DNA of 64,000 bases from Cinclus cinclus (Eukaryota > Chordata > Aves > Passeriformes > Cinclidae): contig NC_085046.1 in assembly GCF_963662255.1 (NCBI RefSeq), positions 19,194,809 through 19,258,808 of the forward strand, in the 5' to 3' direction. The notes below the pieces were generated by a model, which was not told the DNA's origin, did not search any database, and worked only from the letters and a program-made list of their open reading frames with translations. The position numbers and the translations under genes were made by a program. Each line of letters opens with the position of its first letter. The stretch's first letter is position 1. Below are positions 14,454 to 26,008 of the stretch, piece by piece.

Positions 14454-14519
14454 TAAAGCAAAAAAACAACAAAAAAAAACAGAACAAAAAAACCAAAAAA
14501 CAAAACAAAAACAAACACA
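14454..14519 (+). repeat. A-rich (CAAA)-like low-complexity tract
   Basis: About 65 bases made almost only of A with interspersed C and a few G, in groups of A3-A9. Frames passing through it (poly-Lys/Gln on plus, Phe-rich on minus) are composition artefacts. It could be the degraded tail of an old retroposed sequence, but no body of such an element is recognisable upstream. Confidence 0.85.
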
Positions 14520-17500
14520 TTTTTACTTGCAAAAACAAAGACTAAGAAAAAAGGAACTAAGATGATTTCACTTCTGTTTAATAAGATCAAAATAACCTAC
14601 CCAGGAAGAAAATTTTGTCAGCTAAAATATCATTATTTTAAAAATTGAATTAGATGAAAATTAAAAATGGCAAACAACTCCATAAAATGAAATTTCAGCA
14701 AAAAGCTCACACAAAACATGGCAAAACAACTTCTCAGCTGGTATGCACACAACAGACAGTATCTGAAGCTCAAGTCAGAAGTCTATCAGCTATCATATTG
14801 ATTTTTCTGTAAGGTTTGATATATTAGATTCCAAAATAGATTTTTAGGTAGTTTTACAAAAACTAATATTTTCCCATTAAAATGTTTCGACTATATCTGT
14901 TGGTTTAAAATTTTTTTTCTAAACTGCAAAATTTTCCAAATAATAAAAATAAAGTTCTATTGAATTATTCAAGCACATAGCACCTAAGCTGAAAGAAAGA
15001 CATTAAGTGGCCACTTAGGTTATAAACATAAACTGCCAACTTCAGCCAAAACAAGTGAAACAAAGAATAAGGATTTTATTCCATATTTAAGCTGATTAAC
15101 AACTGGATGGGATTTCTCCAAAGCAGTAACAAACTTTGCAGGTCAGCTTTTGATTCCTTCCAATCTAATTTCTGGGTAAAATGCAACACCATATGTAATA
15201 TAAAGGAGGTCTGACTGGATGGTCTACTACAATCTAGTAATCCATTTCAGGCATAAATTTTCAGGGTGTGTGGTAGGGGTTGCCCTTCGTGACACTGACA
15301 GTGCTTTCCAGTTGTAGGTGACAGTACACAAAGCATTAATCAAGCTTCCCATTGCCCTGTAAATGCCAAGGTTATTTCAATAGCTGCAGAAACAAGCACA
15401 ATATGAATAGAGAGCATTATATGCTAAGATTTGAATTCAACTGATTTCTCCCTTTGCCCTCAGTGAGGATAATTATAGCAAAGATCATTCTCCACAGAAC
15501 TGTAGCAAGGAATTATGTATATTGGTTCAGACAGTCAAAATCCCCTTCTTATATTTAATTATTATATTAGTGAAGTTGCTCTCAATAAAAAAGTTACGTG
15601 GGACATGTCCAAAGACTTTCACTTTGGTCATGTCAAACCCCAGGGTAGTTCATAACTCAGCCAGAAATAAATCATTTCCTTGCTGCTAAATTTTATTAGC
15701 ATTCCACTAAAGCAAATTCTATGTTGAATCCAAAGAAAACATCTTTATTTGGGCTGAACAAATTAATCAATATAGTCATGAAGGCATAATATCAGCAAAA
15801 TTGTCATTCTGTCATGTAACTATGTTTCACAGCACATCTCAGAAAAGGCAGTGTTTTTAGTTTAGCTTTCTTGCTTTATGTACAACCCTCATTTCCTCTT
15901 CCTTCCTGCTATCATGTACATTCACTTCATCATCCCCTATTTCTGCCTGATGGAGCAAGACAAGTCTTCTACCACCAGGAAACAGAAGAAATAGGACTGA
16001 TTTACATCTGAGCTACAAGCCTCATAAAATTACCATACAGAGTTGACATCTTATTTAAAATGTTACTCTAGTTTATACACCTTTTATCAAAGTATCAGAC
16101 CCATTGAAACAGCAAAGAAAGCAATGTTTTTCCAATACTTACTACAATTTTTCTGAAGTATTTTAAAAATATTAAATTAAGAATCAACATTCCCTCAGGT
16201 AATAAATAAAGGAGAGAATGTAAGCAGATCGCTCACCCACTGCAGCATTGCCTCTAGACAGCAATTGCTCACAACACCTAGGAGCAGATAGTGAGAAAAG
16301 AATCTCATATCCAGCTGAAACGGCACAGGGAATTCAGGAAGGCAGAAAGCAATTATCTGAGATGGAATTTCATCAGAATGATAAGGATATACCAAGGGAA
16401 CATTAATGATCACTTTAGAACCTCCTTTGAAGGAGAAAAGCAGGACTCAGGTATAATAATGCGCTCAAAGAATTCAGGGCATAGGGCACAGAGAGATTTC
16501 AGTTTTCCCGCATCTCCGGGTTTGCACAGAGTGGGCCACTTTTGATATATTTTTTTTTTTCTTTTTAACCCTCCTAGTGATCATCATTACCATACGTGAG
16601 CAACAGAGCTAAAAAGAGCACTGACATGCCCAAGGGGCCATAAGCAGAGCTCAGCCATGACACAAAGCTGAAGACTGTAAACCCCTTGGCTGACCTCAGC
16701 AGAAAGCACAGCCACAGCGCTGGAGGGTGCTGGGCACACGCAGGGGTACGAGCTGTGCAGTGCACCTTGCCCCCTGTATTGTACAGACCTTGCAACAGCT
16801 GGCATTGCAAACTCTTCTCAAGACCTCTTCATCCTTCCTCAGCTCCGAACAGCCACGGAGGATGCGCACGCCGCACGGCCCCAAGGACCTAAAAAGCTCT
16901 CATTTCTAAGTCAGTTTTCAATACCTCTGATAAAGGTAACGTGAGTGTATTCTTAACTGTGGATTATTCCTGCAGCAGAAGTTTGATCTAATGTATTGCC
17001 TGATGTAATAAAAAAAGATACAGCACACCACCACCTCACTAAGGCTTTAAGCACATAAACTGTTTGGATATATTATTTCCTTGACATCTTAGATTACAAT
17101 GTTAATTTTTCTTGGCACCTTTAGGAACTGGAGTATAATGAAGTTTTGATGAACTGGAATATGGCCTGTTGCTTCTAACAAATCACTGCGACTAAAACTG
17201 ACCTCATTAGAAAGACTAATTTTTTATACAAAAAAACTAATGAACCATTAGTGAAATTCAGTCTGGATTTTTAAAAATCATTCAGTATTCATTTAATTAA
17301 TTAATTTAAACATCAGTTTCCATGTGAAGACAAACACAACTTTAAGTGAGGGAAATAAGAAGATAGCTTATTACAGATTAAACTCTGTACTGAGAAGAGC
17401 CAGCTTGACAAGCAGACCATATACTATCTACATCCTAAAAAAAAATATGCAACTATCAGTCATTTCCAGTCAATGATAAACTGACAAATTATCTCTGCCA

Positions 17501-18027
17501 ACTGTTTTGTTTTCTATTGTCCCAGAATTTCAGGTATATCAGAAAATTTGTCTAGCCCTTTTCACTTCTGCTCAGTTGGAGCACTTCTTTTTTTATTGGA
17601 TCATTTATCTCTAACACCTTCTACTGCTTTATAGACAAGACTGCTGTCAATATACCTATTCAAATTACCCCAGATTTGACTTGCAGTGTGTCTTGAATGA
17701 GAGATGTAGTGATCTCAAGACTGTTTTATTCAGTCCCAAAATAATGAGAAAGAAAACCTTCATAATACACACTTCATAGTGTGATACATTGCCATAAATT
17801 TATTTCAGTTGTTCACCTCTGCATTTGCTTCTGGTCTCCTTCCTTTAGGATTCAGTGTAGTGATTGTAACCTGTCCATTTAAGAGCCATGTTTCATGGAA
17901 GTAATTTCCCATACATTAAGGTAGGGGGAAAAACTAGCAGCCCTCTGAACAGTTTCTTATTTCAAGGCTCATATTCATGCCTAGGAATAAAATATTGGGA
18001 TTTGAGATTTTAACATAAAACATTATT

Positions 18028-18237
18028 TTAGTCAAAATTCTCTATCAACAATGTAGCATAATAAGAAATTGGCCTATTTCCTTCAGACAATATGCCTGCT
18101 TTACCCAGCTTCAGATTTCTTGCTACCTGATAAAAAGATGCAGCTACATCTGGGTATTGATGCATAAACCCTTTTGTGGCAAAATTGGCAGCAGTATGAA
18201 GAAAAGCATCTTCTGTGTCTTGGAGATAAAAACACTT
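18028..18237 (-). other. Exon-like open frame, unidentified
   Basis: A minus-strand frame of 69 sense codons lies between stops at 18238-18240 and 18028-18030. Its composition is less AT-driven than most frames here; it includes 'DTEDAFLHTAANFATKGF' and then 'MHQYPDVAASFYQ'. Splice-like sites flank the central part: a T-rich stretch ending in cacag before 18212, and cag/gtagca after 18127, giving a possible 86-bp internal exon. The frame stays open past that donor, which weakens the exon reading. I do not recognise the protein family. Chance is a real alternative. Confidence 0.15.
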
Positions 18238-19086
18238 TCAGAGTGGCAGATTTATCTTATGGACAGTAATACAAGAAATCAGTCTGAATTCACTTAGTAT
18301 ATTATCTATATTCCACATGAAACTAGGCAAGTCATAGTATGGTCAGTTTAATCAGATAATACTTAAAAGGGATCCCATCTTTGAAATGATGGGAAAAAAA
18401 CACTAGTGTTTATGAATAAGTGAATTTCTGGCAAATGCTATCAAAAAATACTGATGTTGTTAGTATGTCTAACTGCAACTATACTTCTTATAGACTGTAT
18501 CTTCATTTTGGTCTCACCGATATTAATTAAGTGCTAAAAATGTCTCCTTTCAGGACATTTTTAGCACAGTTGCTTTGGCAGTTTGCTTCAATACATACTA
18601 AAAAATGTGCTATTTTTTACTACCTCATGTTTTCCTACTTTTTTTTGGTCACTATATTAATGGCAAAATACATTTCTTAAAATCTCAAAATTCAACTCAA
18701 AAGAATGTCACATTTGATGAAATATTGAATGAGGTTTCTCAGCTTTGATGTATACAATATCATAGTGGTTACAATAAATAATGCCTATTACTACCGAAAT
18801 ATAAATCCAACAATGGAAACAATATACCCATGAACACATATATATGAATACAAAAAGAAAGGGTATTTTTAGAGAATGAGAACTCTGATTAAGTGACATT
18901 GAACAGCTAAAAAAAAAAAAATAAGGTGCACAGAGAAGTCCTAATGACCTAAAGATAAAGCAAATATTTAGACCAATTTTCATAGCTATAAGCTAGGACA
19001 TGGACTATTCTACAGATGCAGCTGTATTCATTAAAATTCCATATCAGTGCACTTGTGCCTAGTAATGTCCTTTAAAATCTTCAGCT
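18238..19086. other. Unique DNA between two exon-like frames
   Basis: AT-rich unique DNA. The only structured item is the perfect hairpin at 18531-18567. A minus-strand frame at 18708-18983 is rich in Phe, Tyr, Ile and Cys and looks like chance translation of A/T-rich DNA. Confidence 0.55.
18531..18567. repeat. Perfect hairpin, 14-bp stem, 9-base loop
   Basis: The arm 'gtgctaaaaatgtc' (18531-18544) is followed by a nine-base loop and its exact reverse complement 'gacatttttagcac' (18554-18567). The stem has no mismatch. It is too short for a typical animal microRNA precursor, and the pairing does not extend outside these bases. It could be a remnant of a short inverted-repeat transposon end pair or a chance palindrome. 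Confidence 0.9.
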
Positions 19087-19431
19087 TTATCCCCTAAAGA
19101 TCTTTTGGAAATTGAACTTGTTGACCCCACACAGTTTTCTCCAGTCACATACATCCTTCTGGTTATCTATTACCTGAAAAGGTCCTGATGGGGTCAAAGT
19201 CATTACCTGTAAATTCTGAACACTGGAGAGAAGGAAAAAAATAGCACAACTTTTTTTGATATCCCTAAAACAGAGTTCTGGATAAAGAGTATTTTGTCCC
19301 ACGTATTGATAAATATGATGCACAGCTGGTGTATCCTTTGAAGCACCAGGGAGTCTATGGACTGTGCTCCCTAATTGAACACGTAAGAGCTGATGACATA
19401 AGGAATAATATCTGTTTAGTAAGTATTCCAA
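19087..19431 (-). other. Exon-like open frame, unidentified
   Basis: A minus-strand frame of 114 codons that begins with TTG, so it has no vertebrate start codon of its own. Readable blocks include 'GSTVHRLPGASKDTPAVHH', 'IYQYVGQNTLYPELCFRDI' and 'VCDWRKLCGVNKFNFQKI'. A strong pyrimidine tract ending in ctctccag lies at 19223 on the minus strand, with donor-like cag/gtaat sequences at 19207 and 19174 just downstream, so a small exon could start at 19222. No known domain was recognised. It lies 0.85 kb upstream, in the minus direction, of the 18028-18237 frame, but nothing links the two firmly. Confidence 0.13.
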
Positions 19432-19839
19432 AATCAGAGAGGAATAGACTGTGGGGCCATAAAATGAAAGTGTAAAAGTTCTTAAAGAGGAGAAGTTTCC
19501 AAATTCTTTATACCTGTAATCACTGTAGAGATATTAGAAAAGTTATGATGACTGAAACTTACTTTACTTGGAATAGACTGAAGAATCTGAATAAAATGTT
19601 GCAAGAAGAGGTTTTAGAAAAATACATAAAACAGAATGACAGTCGTTAATATCAGAAAAGAAAACTAAAACCTCAATATTATTAACTGTGCTGCAAAACT
19701 AAATTCCTTAAAGTCTTACTAATACCAGGTGAATAGAACCAAGCAAAAAATCTTTGAAAACTCTTCAGGTAAAATACCGACAACATTTCTGACACCTGAA
19801 TCTGGAAAACTGGTAGAAGCTGTAACAATCACAAAAACA

Positions 19840-21490
19840 TGGAAATGCAGAATCAGTGAGGTTGGAGAAAAATCTCTGGAGATTATGCTAAGGTAGTCGA
19901 ACCCCTGCTCAAAGCCAGAAAAGAGAAGTCAGTTGCTGATAGACATACCCAGTCAATCTTGGAATGTCTCCAAGGATGAGACTCCACACCACTCTGGGAA
20001 ACCTGTTCCTTGTTCAAACACCCTTACAGTAAAACAGTTTTACCTTTTTTTTTGTGAATTCCAATGTGTCCAAGACTTGCCTGCTGTGGGGAGCCCAGCA
20101 GTGGACAGAGCACTCCAGATGTGACTCACCAGGGCTCAGGAGAGGAGCAGGATCACCTCCTCTGACCTGTTAGCAGTGCTCTAACACAGCCCAGCACACT
20201 GGGGGCCTTCTTTGCTGTAAGGCTACCTTACTGACTCAGGCTTTAGTCCTTGTCCACCAGCATTCCTAGGGACATCCTTGCAAAGTTGTTTTCCAGATGG
20301 GTGGCCCCAGCCTGTACTGGTGCATGGGGTTATTCTTCCCCAAGTGCAGGGAGGAAGCATTTCCATTTGATAAGCTTCACAAGTTTCCTCTTTTCCTGTT
20401 TGTTTTTCCTGTTCCTCCAGCCTGTAAGGGTCCCTTTAAATAGCAGTACAACATTCTAGTGTGTCAAGCACTCCTACCAATTTTCAACCACCAAGAAACT
20501 TTCTGAGAGTGCTTTATTCCAGTTCTCAGAAAACTTCTCCTGTCACTGTGACTGACCTTTTAAAATTTTTTATGTAGTGGCCTCAAAATGACATTAACCA
20601 ACTCCCTCAGAACTTGGGGGTGAATCCTAACAGGTTCCCATGGGCTGTAGCAAGTCCAGTTGGTTTAAAGAGCTTTTAACCTGATCATCCTCTACCAAGG
20701 ATAAAATTTTCTTTCTCTGAACTTTCACAATATTTGTAGGGGCCTGGAATTCCTGAAAGCCTTATTATTAAAGACAGAGGTGAAGGAGGCAAGCCTTTTT
20801 CATGTCCTTTGTCACCAGGTTCCCTAAATCCTTCAACAGCAAGCCAACATTTTCCCTGGTCTTTCTCTTGCAGATGACATACCTGCAGAAGCTTTTCTTG
20901 CTGTCCTTCATGCCCTCCCTAACCCAATTCCTGCCTGCTCAGACAGCATCTCTATACCCTTTCCAGGACACCTGTGCCTGCTTCTAAGTCTTGTGTGCTT
21001 CCTTTTCCCCTCTGGTTTTCATCAGAATGAAGGTCTTTTTTCATCCTTATAGACATTCTGCTGCCTCTTTCTGACTGCCACACATTGGTATGGGTCAATC
21101 TTGAGGCTGGAAGAGGTGATTCTTGAAATTCAGGCAGCTCTCCTGCAGTCCTCTCCAGGGACATATCCTACAGGATACTTCCTAAAACATCCCTGTACAG
21201 GTAAAAGATCTTTCCAAAGGTTAAGGTGATCCTGCTTTTTTGCCTTCTACTTTGTTCTCAGGACCTTGAACTCCACCATCACTACAGCCAAAGCTGTCCC
21301 TGACCTTGACCTTGTAGTGATCCTAGATGGCAGATTGTAAAACCTCCCATGAGCATCAAATTCTGCAAATACAAGGTTTGTTATAGTTGCCTGGAAAGGC
21401 CACACCTATTTCTTTCTGCTCAGGCAGTATGTAGCAGATGTCCACCACAATATCCTATATTTGTCTGCCTGCTAATTGTGACCAAAGAAG
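19840..21490 (-). mobile_element. CR1 LINE, long degraded copy (endonuclease side to 3' end)
   Basis: The largest transposon remnant in the window, in reverse orientation. From left to right on the plus strand it shows inverted CR1 landmarks. The 3'-end block 'aatcagtgaggttggagaaa' is near 19851. 'gactccacaccactctggga' is near 19980, then 'gggagcccagcagtggacag' near 20088, and 'ctccagcctgtaagggtccc' near 20415. Sequence corresponding to the upstream part of ORF2 follows: 'actccctcagaacttggggg' near 20602, 'gtcctttgtcaccaggttcc' near 20803, and a 'gtccaccacaatatcc' block near 21440. Segments of the 3' untranslated region (around 20060) and of the reverse-transcriptase core (around 20490-20580) appear deleted. 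No long frame survives, so it is dead. Position matches are from recalled consensus. Confidence 0.85.
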
Positions 21491-24217
21491 AAAATGGATC
21501 AGTAGGTGCATTAAGAAGATAGGAATTTTGAGGAGCAACCAATGATTCTGTAGATGGGGGTCATGACCATATATCAGTAGAGCTCCCAGAATTAACAAAA
21601 ATAAGTTTATAGACCAGAGTTTTTTAGTTAATTCATCATTGAAAACTTGTAGTTTTAGGTGGGGTTTTTTTATGAAATCCCTGTCAATGAAAGAATATAG
21701 AATATTAGTGTGTCATCAGATAAGAAAGAAAGTTGTCTTGTGGATTCTTAGCTGCAAAATAGGAAGCAGAATAATCTCAAAAGGTGAGGGACTCATTTGC
21801 TTAGTTAAATCTGATCCTTTTCAAAATGCATATAAACAGTTAACTGTGGCAAGCATACAGAGATTTGGAGAAAGTAAAAAAAGGAAGACAGCAGTATCTT
21901 ATCAGGATTATAAATTTAGGCTAAGTACAATAGCCTGAAGAAAATGGCTGAGAAAGGACAAGCTGGAATTAAGTCACTGAACAATACATGGGGAAGGAAA
22001 TTACAGATAAAGATAAGGTAATGCACACAGGAAAGCTAACATTGACTAGATGCATACCCACTGATGCATCCTGAACCAGCTAATATTCCTTATAATAGGT
22101 TAAATGGGATCCTTTTTTGGAAAGCAAATATAATGTTAATTTTTTTAGGAAAGGAGCATTAACTATAACAAAAAAAATATCCCTATACTATGGAATAAAT
22201 CCACATGACATTTTAAATGGGTGTTTCACTTCTGTCACTAAAACATCTAAGTAGAACTAGAATAGATGCAAAGACAAGTGTAAAATACTGCAGACTAGAA
22301 ATTTAACTCAATAGATTTAGACTCTGAAGCCTGGAAAATAATTACCTGCAAGGAAATGTAATAAAACTTCATAAGAACATGACTAAAGGGAGAAAAGGAA
22401 CAGCAATTCATCATTTCTCATTATACAAAAATAGTTATCAAAAAAAAGCAGCAAATAAAAAAATAGAATTTTTTTCCACAGAAATTAGAGGCAAACTTTC
22501 CAATTCATTGTCCCAAGACACTGAGAACGCTAGACGTTTACTTGGTTTCAAAAGTAACCAGACTCCTTAATTGAGCTGAAATACATCAAGGACTACTAAA
22601 CACAAAGTAATGAGATCTAGATTATTATCCAAGCCTTTGGTTGGTGGAAGCTGGGACATTACATTTGGGAGCTACTTCCTCAACCTTGCCTTGTACCTAT
22701 AACCATGTTCTTATATTTCTTCTTGGCTGTGTGCTGTGAGCCTGTCCTTCAATTAAAAATGTCCTGTGTTGAATGAGATCACAACTTAAAATCATGGAAT
22801 GAAAAATTATGGTTATAAATGAAAGAAAAATCTCAAATTCATCTGGGAATTAAAGGGAACTAAATATGCATTAATAATATCTAAAGATGAAAGCAAGGAA
22901 GAATTTCTAGGCCTACCTTTTTTTTTTCCCCATGTCCCAAACTTTTAGGAATCTGTACAAAATTATGTTTGCCCTATCTGTTCAGGAAGCACTATAATCA
23001 GCCATTGCTCAAGAGGTATAGTACCCTCAGGAAGCAGAGAACTGTACATAAATGGTCAGTGTATTTGAATAATGTTCCTCACTGAGTCACAGATAAACAG
23101 CAGATCTGAAACACATTTCTGTAAATTTAAGGTAAAAAGCTTATATTTTGTAGAAAATAGCGCAAAATAACCCAGTTGAGAATTTTTTTTCTTTAGACTA
23201 GCCTAGCAAAGTACACAATATTTCATAACCTCCAATACCTCCGTAGTTCTCACTAGAGCATCATGATATCACCTCATTTTGCATCATTTACTACCTTATT
23301 TACACTAAACCTGGTTTAATCCACATCAGGGACATTTCCCTCTACCTATCAGGGAGTTACAGTAGAGATATACTCCTTCCAAGGGAGATTTTTATCCTCT
23401 TATATTATACCCAGTGATTTTTAGGAGTCAAAGAAAATTGTCTTTCTTTAATTAGAGGCCTCAAGCCAGGAAATGAACTGAGCTTGGCAATGAAAGGTTC
23501 AGCTGGTTGAATATCCATCTTGACCTGAGCTTCTCAAAAGGAAATCAGCTTCTCAATAGGAAAATTTTATTATTGTTGCTTTTTTACTGAGAAAACAAAG
23601 AATTTGTACTCCTGTCTGAGGCTGAAAGAATTGGCCTCTATCTCCTTCCCCCAGTGCTAGCTCTCAAATCAAAGTGCCATCACTGGAACGCTTACAGGGA
23701 TGCTTATGTTTGAGGATAGTGTGGTCTCTGTGCAAGTGTGAAAACCAGAATGCCATTAAATGTTCAAGGCACAAGATTGCCAGGAGAGCTAAGGGGACTG
23801 GACCCAATTTCTGTGCAGCATGGACCAGTCCCAATGATGGTCACAGTCCTGCACTTCTGGTGGGGGCTGCCACAGCCACAGCAGCTCCTGATCAGACACG
23901 ATTTAGAGTGTACGAAATTCAAACTGGCAAATTATCCAAGTCCAGAACGGTCCCACGGGGAGCACAAAAGTTCTTTTGAGTGAAGCCACAGGACAGCACC
24001 ACTGGATGAAAACTACAATTGGAGGAGAGGAACTGTAAAGTGAGACAAGTATTCTCTTTACTACTCAAATCTTATCCATTCAACAAAGTCTAAGTGCAGT
24101 TAGAACAAGTTTTTCTAGTTCCTCTCTCACATCTTGTTTTAGTCTGTAGGAATCTACCTTGATCCTTTCTAGGGTTTAGAGCTCTCTCAGACACGTTCTC
24201 TATATATATATACATAC

Positions 24218-24250
<33 letters not shown>

Positions 24251-25543
24251 AAACTGGAAAATGAAGCGATGAAATAACCCACTATTTTCTTTGCTCTGTT
24301 ACCAGACAGCTATATCACTGTACCTTTTCTGGAGTAAAAATGTTTAAATTTGTTTAGGTCACCTCCTTATTTATGTATTTATTTTAGTGCTAATAGAACA
24401 GATGTTACAACTGGTTATGACAGAGCTGCTACAGGAACAGGATTCAGGAGCTCATGCTTGCTTCATCTTTTTCCTGACAACCTGTTTCAATCTCAGTGGT
24501 ACTGAATCACGCTCTATAAAAATCCAAATTCTGGCTCCATAAAGCTCAACCTTGCTTGGCTTTGCAATGTATAGCTCTCGGTGTTTCTTAGGCTTTTTTT
24601 TTTTTTTCATTTCTTGATTAAAGGTGCAGACATTTATTTTCTTTCTAACAAAGAAAGGAAGACTTCCAGTTAGAATGATGTTGTCTCTCACCCTGAGACT
24701 CACAATTTCCACTCTGGATCTCATAAAACTTTGCTTAACTCAAAGTACAAGACTAATGCCACTGAGTTCTCAGACTCTGACTGACATCACTATAATACAT
24801 TTTACCCTGCCATACACTTCTCTCAGCAGCAAATGTGAGGTACTGCAATCTACAGTGTATTAGTCAGAACACAACTCCAGAGAACCAAATCCTGTTTATG
24901 CTGTACTCGGAAGCAATGTCACTGATGTCAGTAAAAATGTTCAATGGAGAGATCTGAGCAGCCCTGTCACGGACTATCTCTCCAAACTGGCATATATACA
25001 TTTGCTGTATAAATAGTACAGATATATGCATCTTATGTTTTAAAACTGCAAGCTTTATACAAACATTGCATGAGTAACACTAATATCGATCTGTTTCCTC
25101 TTTATATGATATAAATATTACAATAAAAAAAATCAACCCGTGCTTTTCCCAAGACTTTTGTGATCTTCATTATCAGAAAACAAAAAACAAAACAAAACAA
25201 CCCACCAACAACAAAACTTTAAAGGTATTTTTAAAAGTCATCATTCCCTGCATGTGAAAGTATGCTTCCTTTATCTTTTGCTGTTTTAAAACTGCTGAAA
25301 GATGTTGGCTCTCACCTAACATTGTGGCTACCTACCCTGTTGTAGATATAGACACACACGTCAAAAAAATCATTAGGATTTCTAAATGTCTACTTTAAAA
25401 TTAACAATCTTTTTTTCTTCTATTTCTGAAAAAAAATATAAGTAATGAAGTAGAATTTTCCTGCTTTTTGTTATTAAAGCAGTTCTGCAAAAAAAAAAAT
25501 TTCTGCAGCCCTAACTACTGTCTACTTCATCACTCATATTGTT
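21491..25543. other. Unique AT-rich DNA, no recognised gene
   Basis: Nothing recognisable except simple repeats. A 19-bp near-duplication starting 'agcttctca' lies at 23528-23565. A GC-richer block at about 23650-23990 is open in two plus-strand frames at once (23674-23979 and 23738-23983) but has no recognised domain. A T14 run lies at 24594-24607 and an A-rich CAAAA tract at 25177-25220. Confidence 0.55.
24201..24248 (+). repeat. (TA)n followed by A30 tract
   Basis: A short TA dinucleotide run (24201-24212), then eight bases including cc, then thirty uninterrupted A residues (24219-24248), the longest homopolymer in the window. No upstream sequence resembling a processed transcript was recognised. 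Confidence 0.95.
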
Positions 25544-26008
25544 ACAGAGTCATAGAATAGTTGGTGTTAGAGGGAATCCCTAGAGGTAATCTAGCCCAGC
25601 CACCTTGCTAAAGCAGGTTCACCTAGAAAAGTTTGCACAGGTTTACATCCAGGTGTATTTGAACAGCTCCAGAAAAAGAGACTCCCCAACATCTCTGGGC
25701 AGTCTGTTTCAATGTCCTCAAAGTGAAGAAGTTTTTCCACAAATTCAGTGGAGCTCTGTGTGTGTCATTTTGTGCTCATCAACCCTTATCCTGTTGCTGG
25801 GTGCTGCTCAGAAGAGTCTGTTCCCATCCTCTTGACACCTGCCCTTCAGGTATTTGTATGCATTGATAAGGCTCTCTCTGTCTTTTCTCCAGGCTAAACA
25901 GGCCCAGCTTCCTCAGCTTTCCCTCTTTTATAACAGAGATACTCCAGTCCCTTCATCATTTTGGTAGCCTTTGGCAGACTCTCTCTAGTAGCTCCTTGTC
26001 TTTGAAGT
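25544..26008 (-). mobile_element. CR1 LINE 3' segment
   Basis: A reverse-orientation CR1 whose 3' end lies at the left, where 'agagtcatagaatagttggt' matches the inverted CR1 terminus with its short octamer-type end. Further landmarks are 'catccaggtgtatttgaaca' near 25646, 'ctccccaacatctctgggca' near 25682, 'gtgaagaagtttttccac' near 25723, 'ttctccaggctaaacaggcc' near 25885 and 'ctccagtcccttcatcattt' near 25942. Similarity ends near 26008, giving the typical 5'-truncated structure with an intact 3' tip. It is better preserved than the copy at 19840-21490. The frame of about 76 codons within it is a chance frame. Confidence 0.9.

Larger units (their letters stand above)
4819..18027. other. Unique AT-rich DNA, no recognised gene
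   Basis: Mostly unique, AT-rich DNA with no identifiable gene, RNA gene or large repeat. The frames of 60 to 111 codons inside it carry no motif I recognise. Small items are listed separately: an inverted repeat at 4877-4896, an ATT run at 13656-13671 and an A-rich tract at 14454-14519. A somewhat GC-richer patch at about 16600-16890 contains overlapping short frames on both strands and no clear gene. The stretch 11700-12130 has a balanced composition and could be conserved non-coding DNA, but this is only an impression. Confidence 0.55.

Noticed and set aside
14311..14565. Lys/Gln-rich plus frame and Phe-rich minus frame
   Set aside because: Both come from the A-rich low-complexity tract at 14454-14519.
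24150..24250. A30 tract as the tail of a processed pseudogene
   Set aside because: No coding-like or transcript-like body, polyadenylation signal or flanking duplication was recognised upstream.
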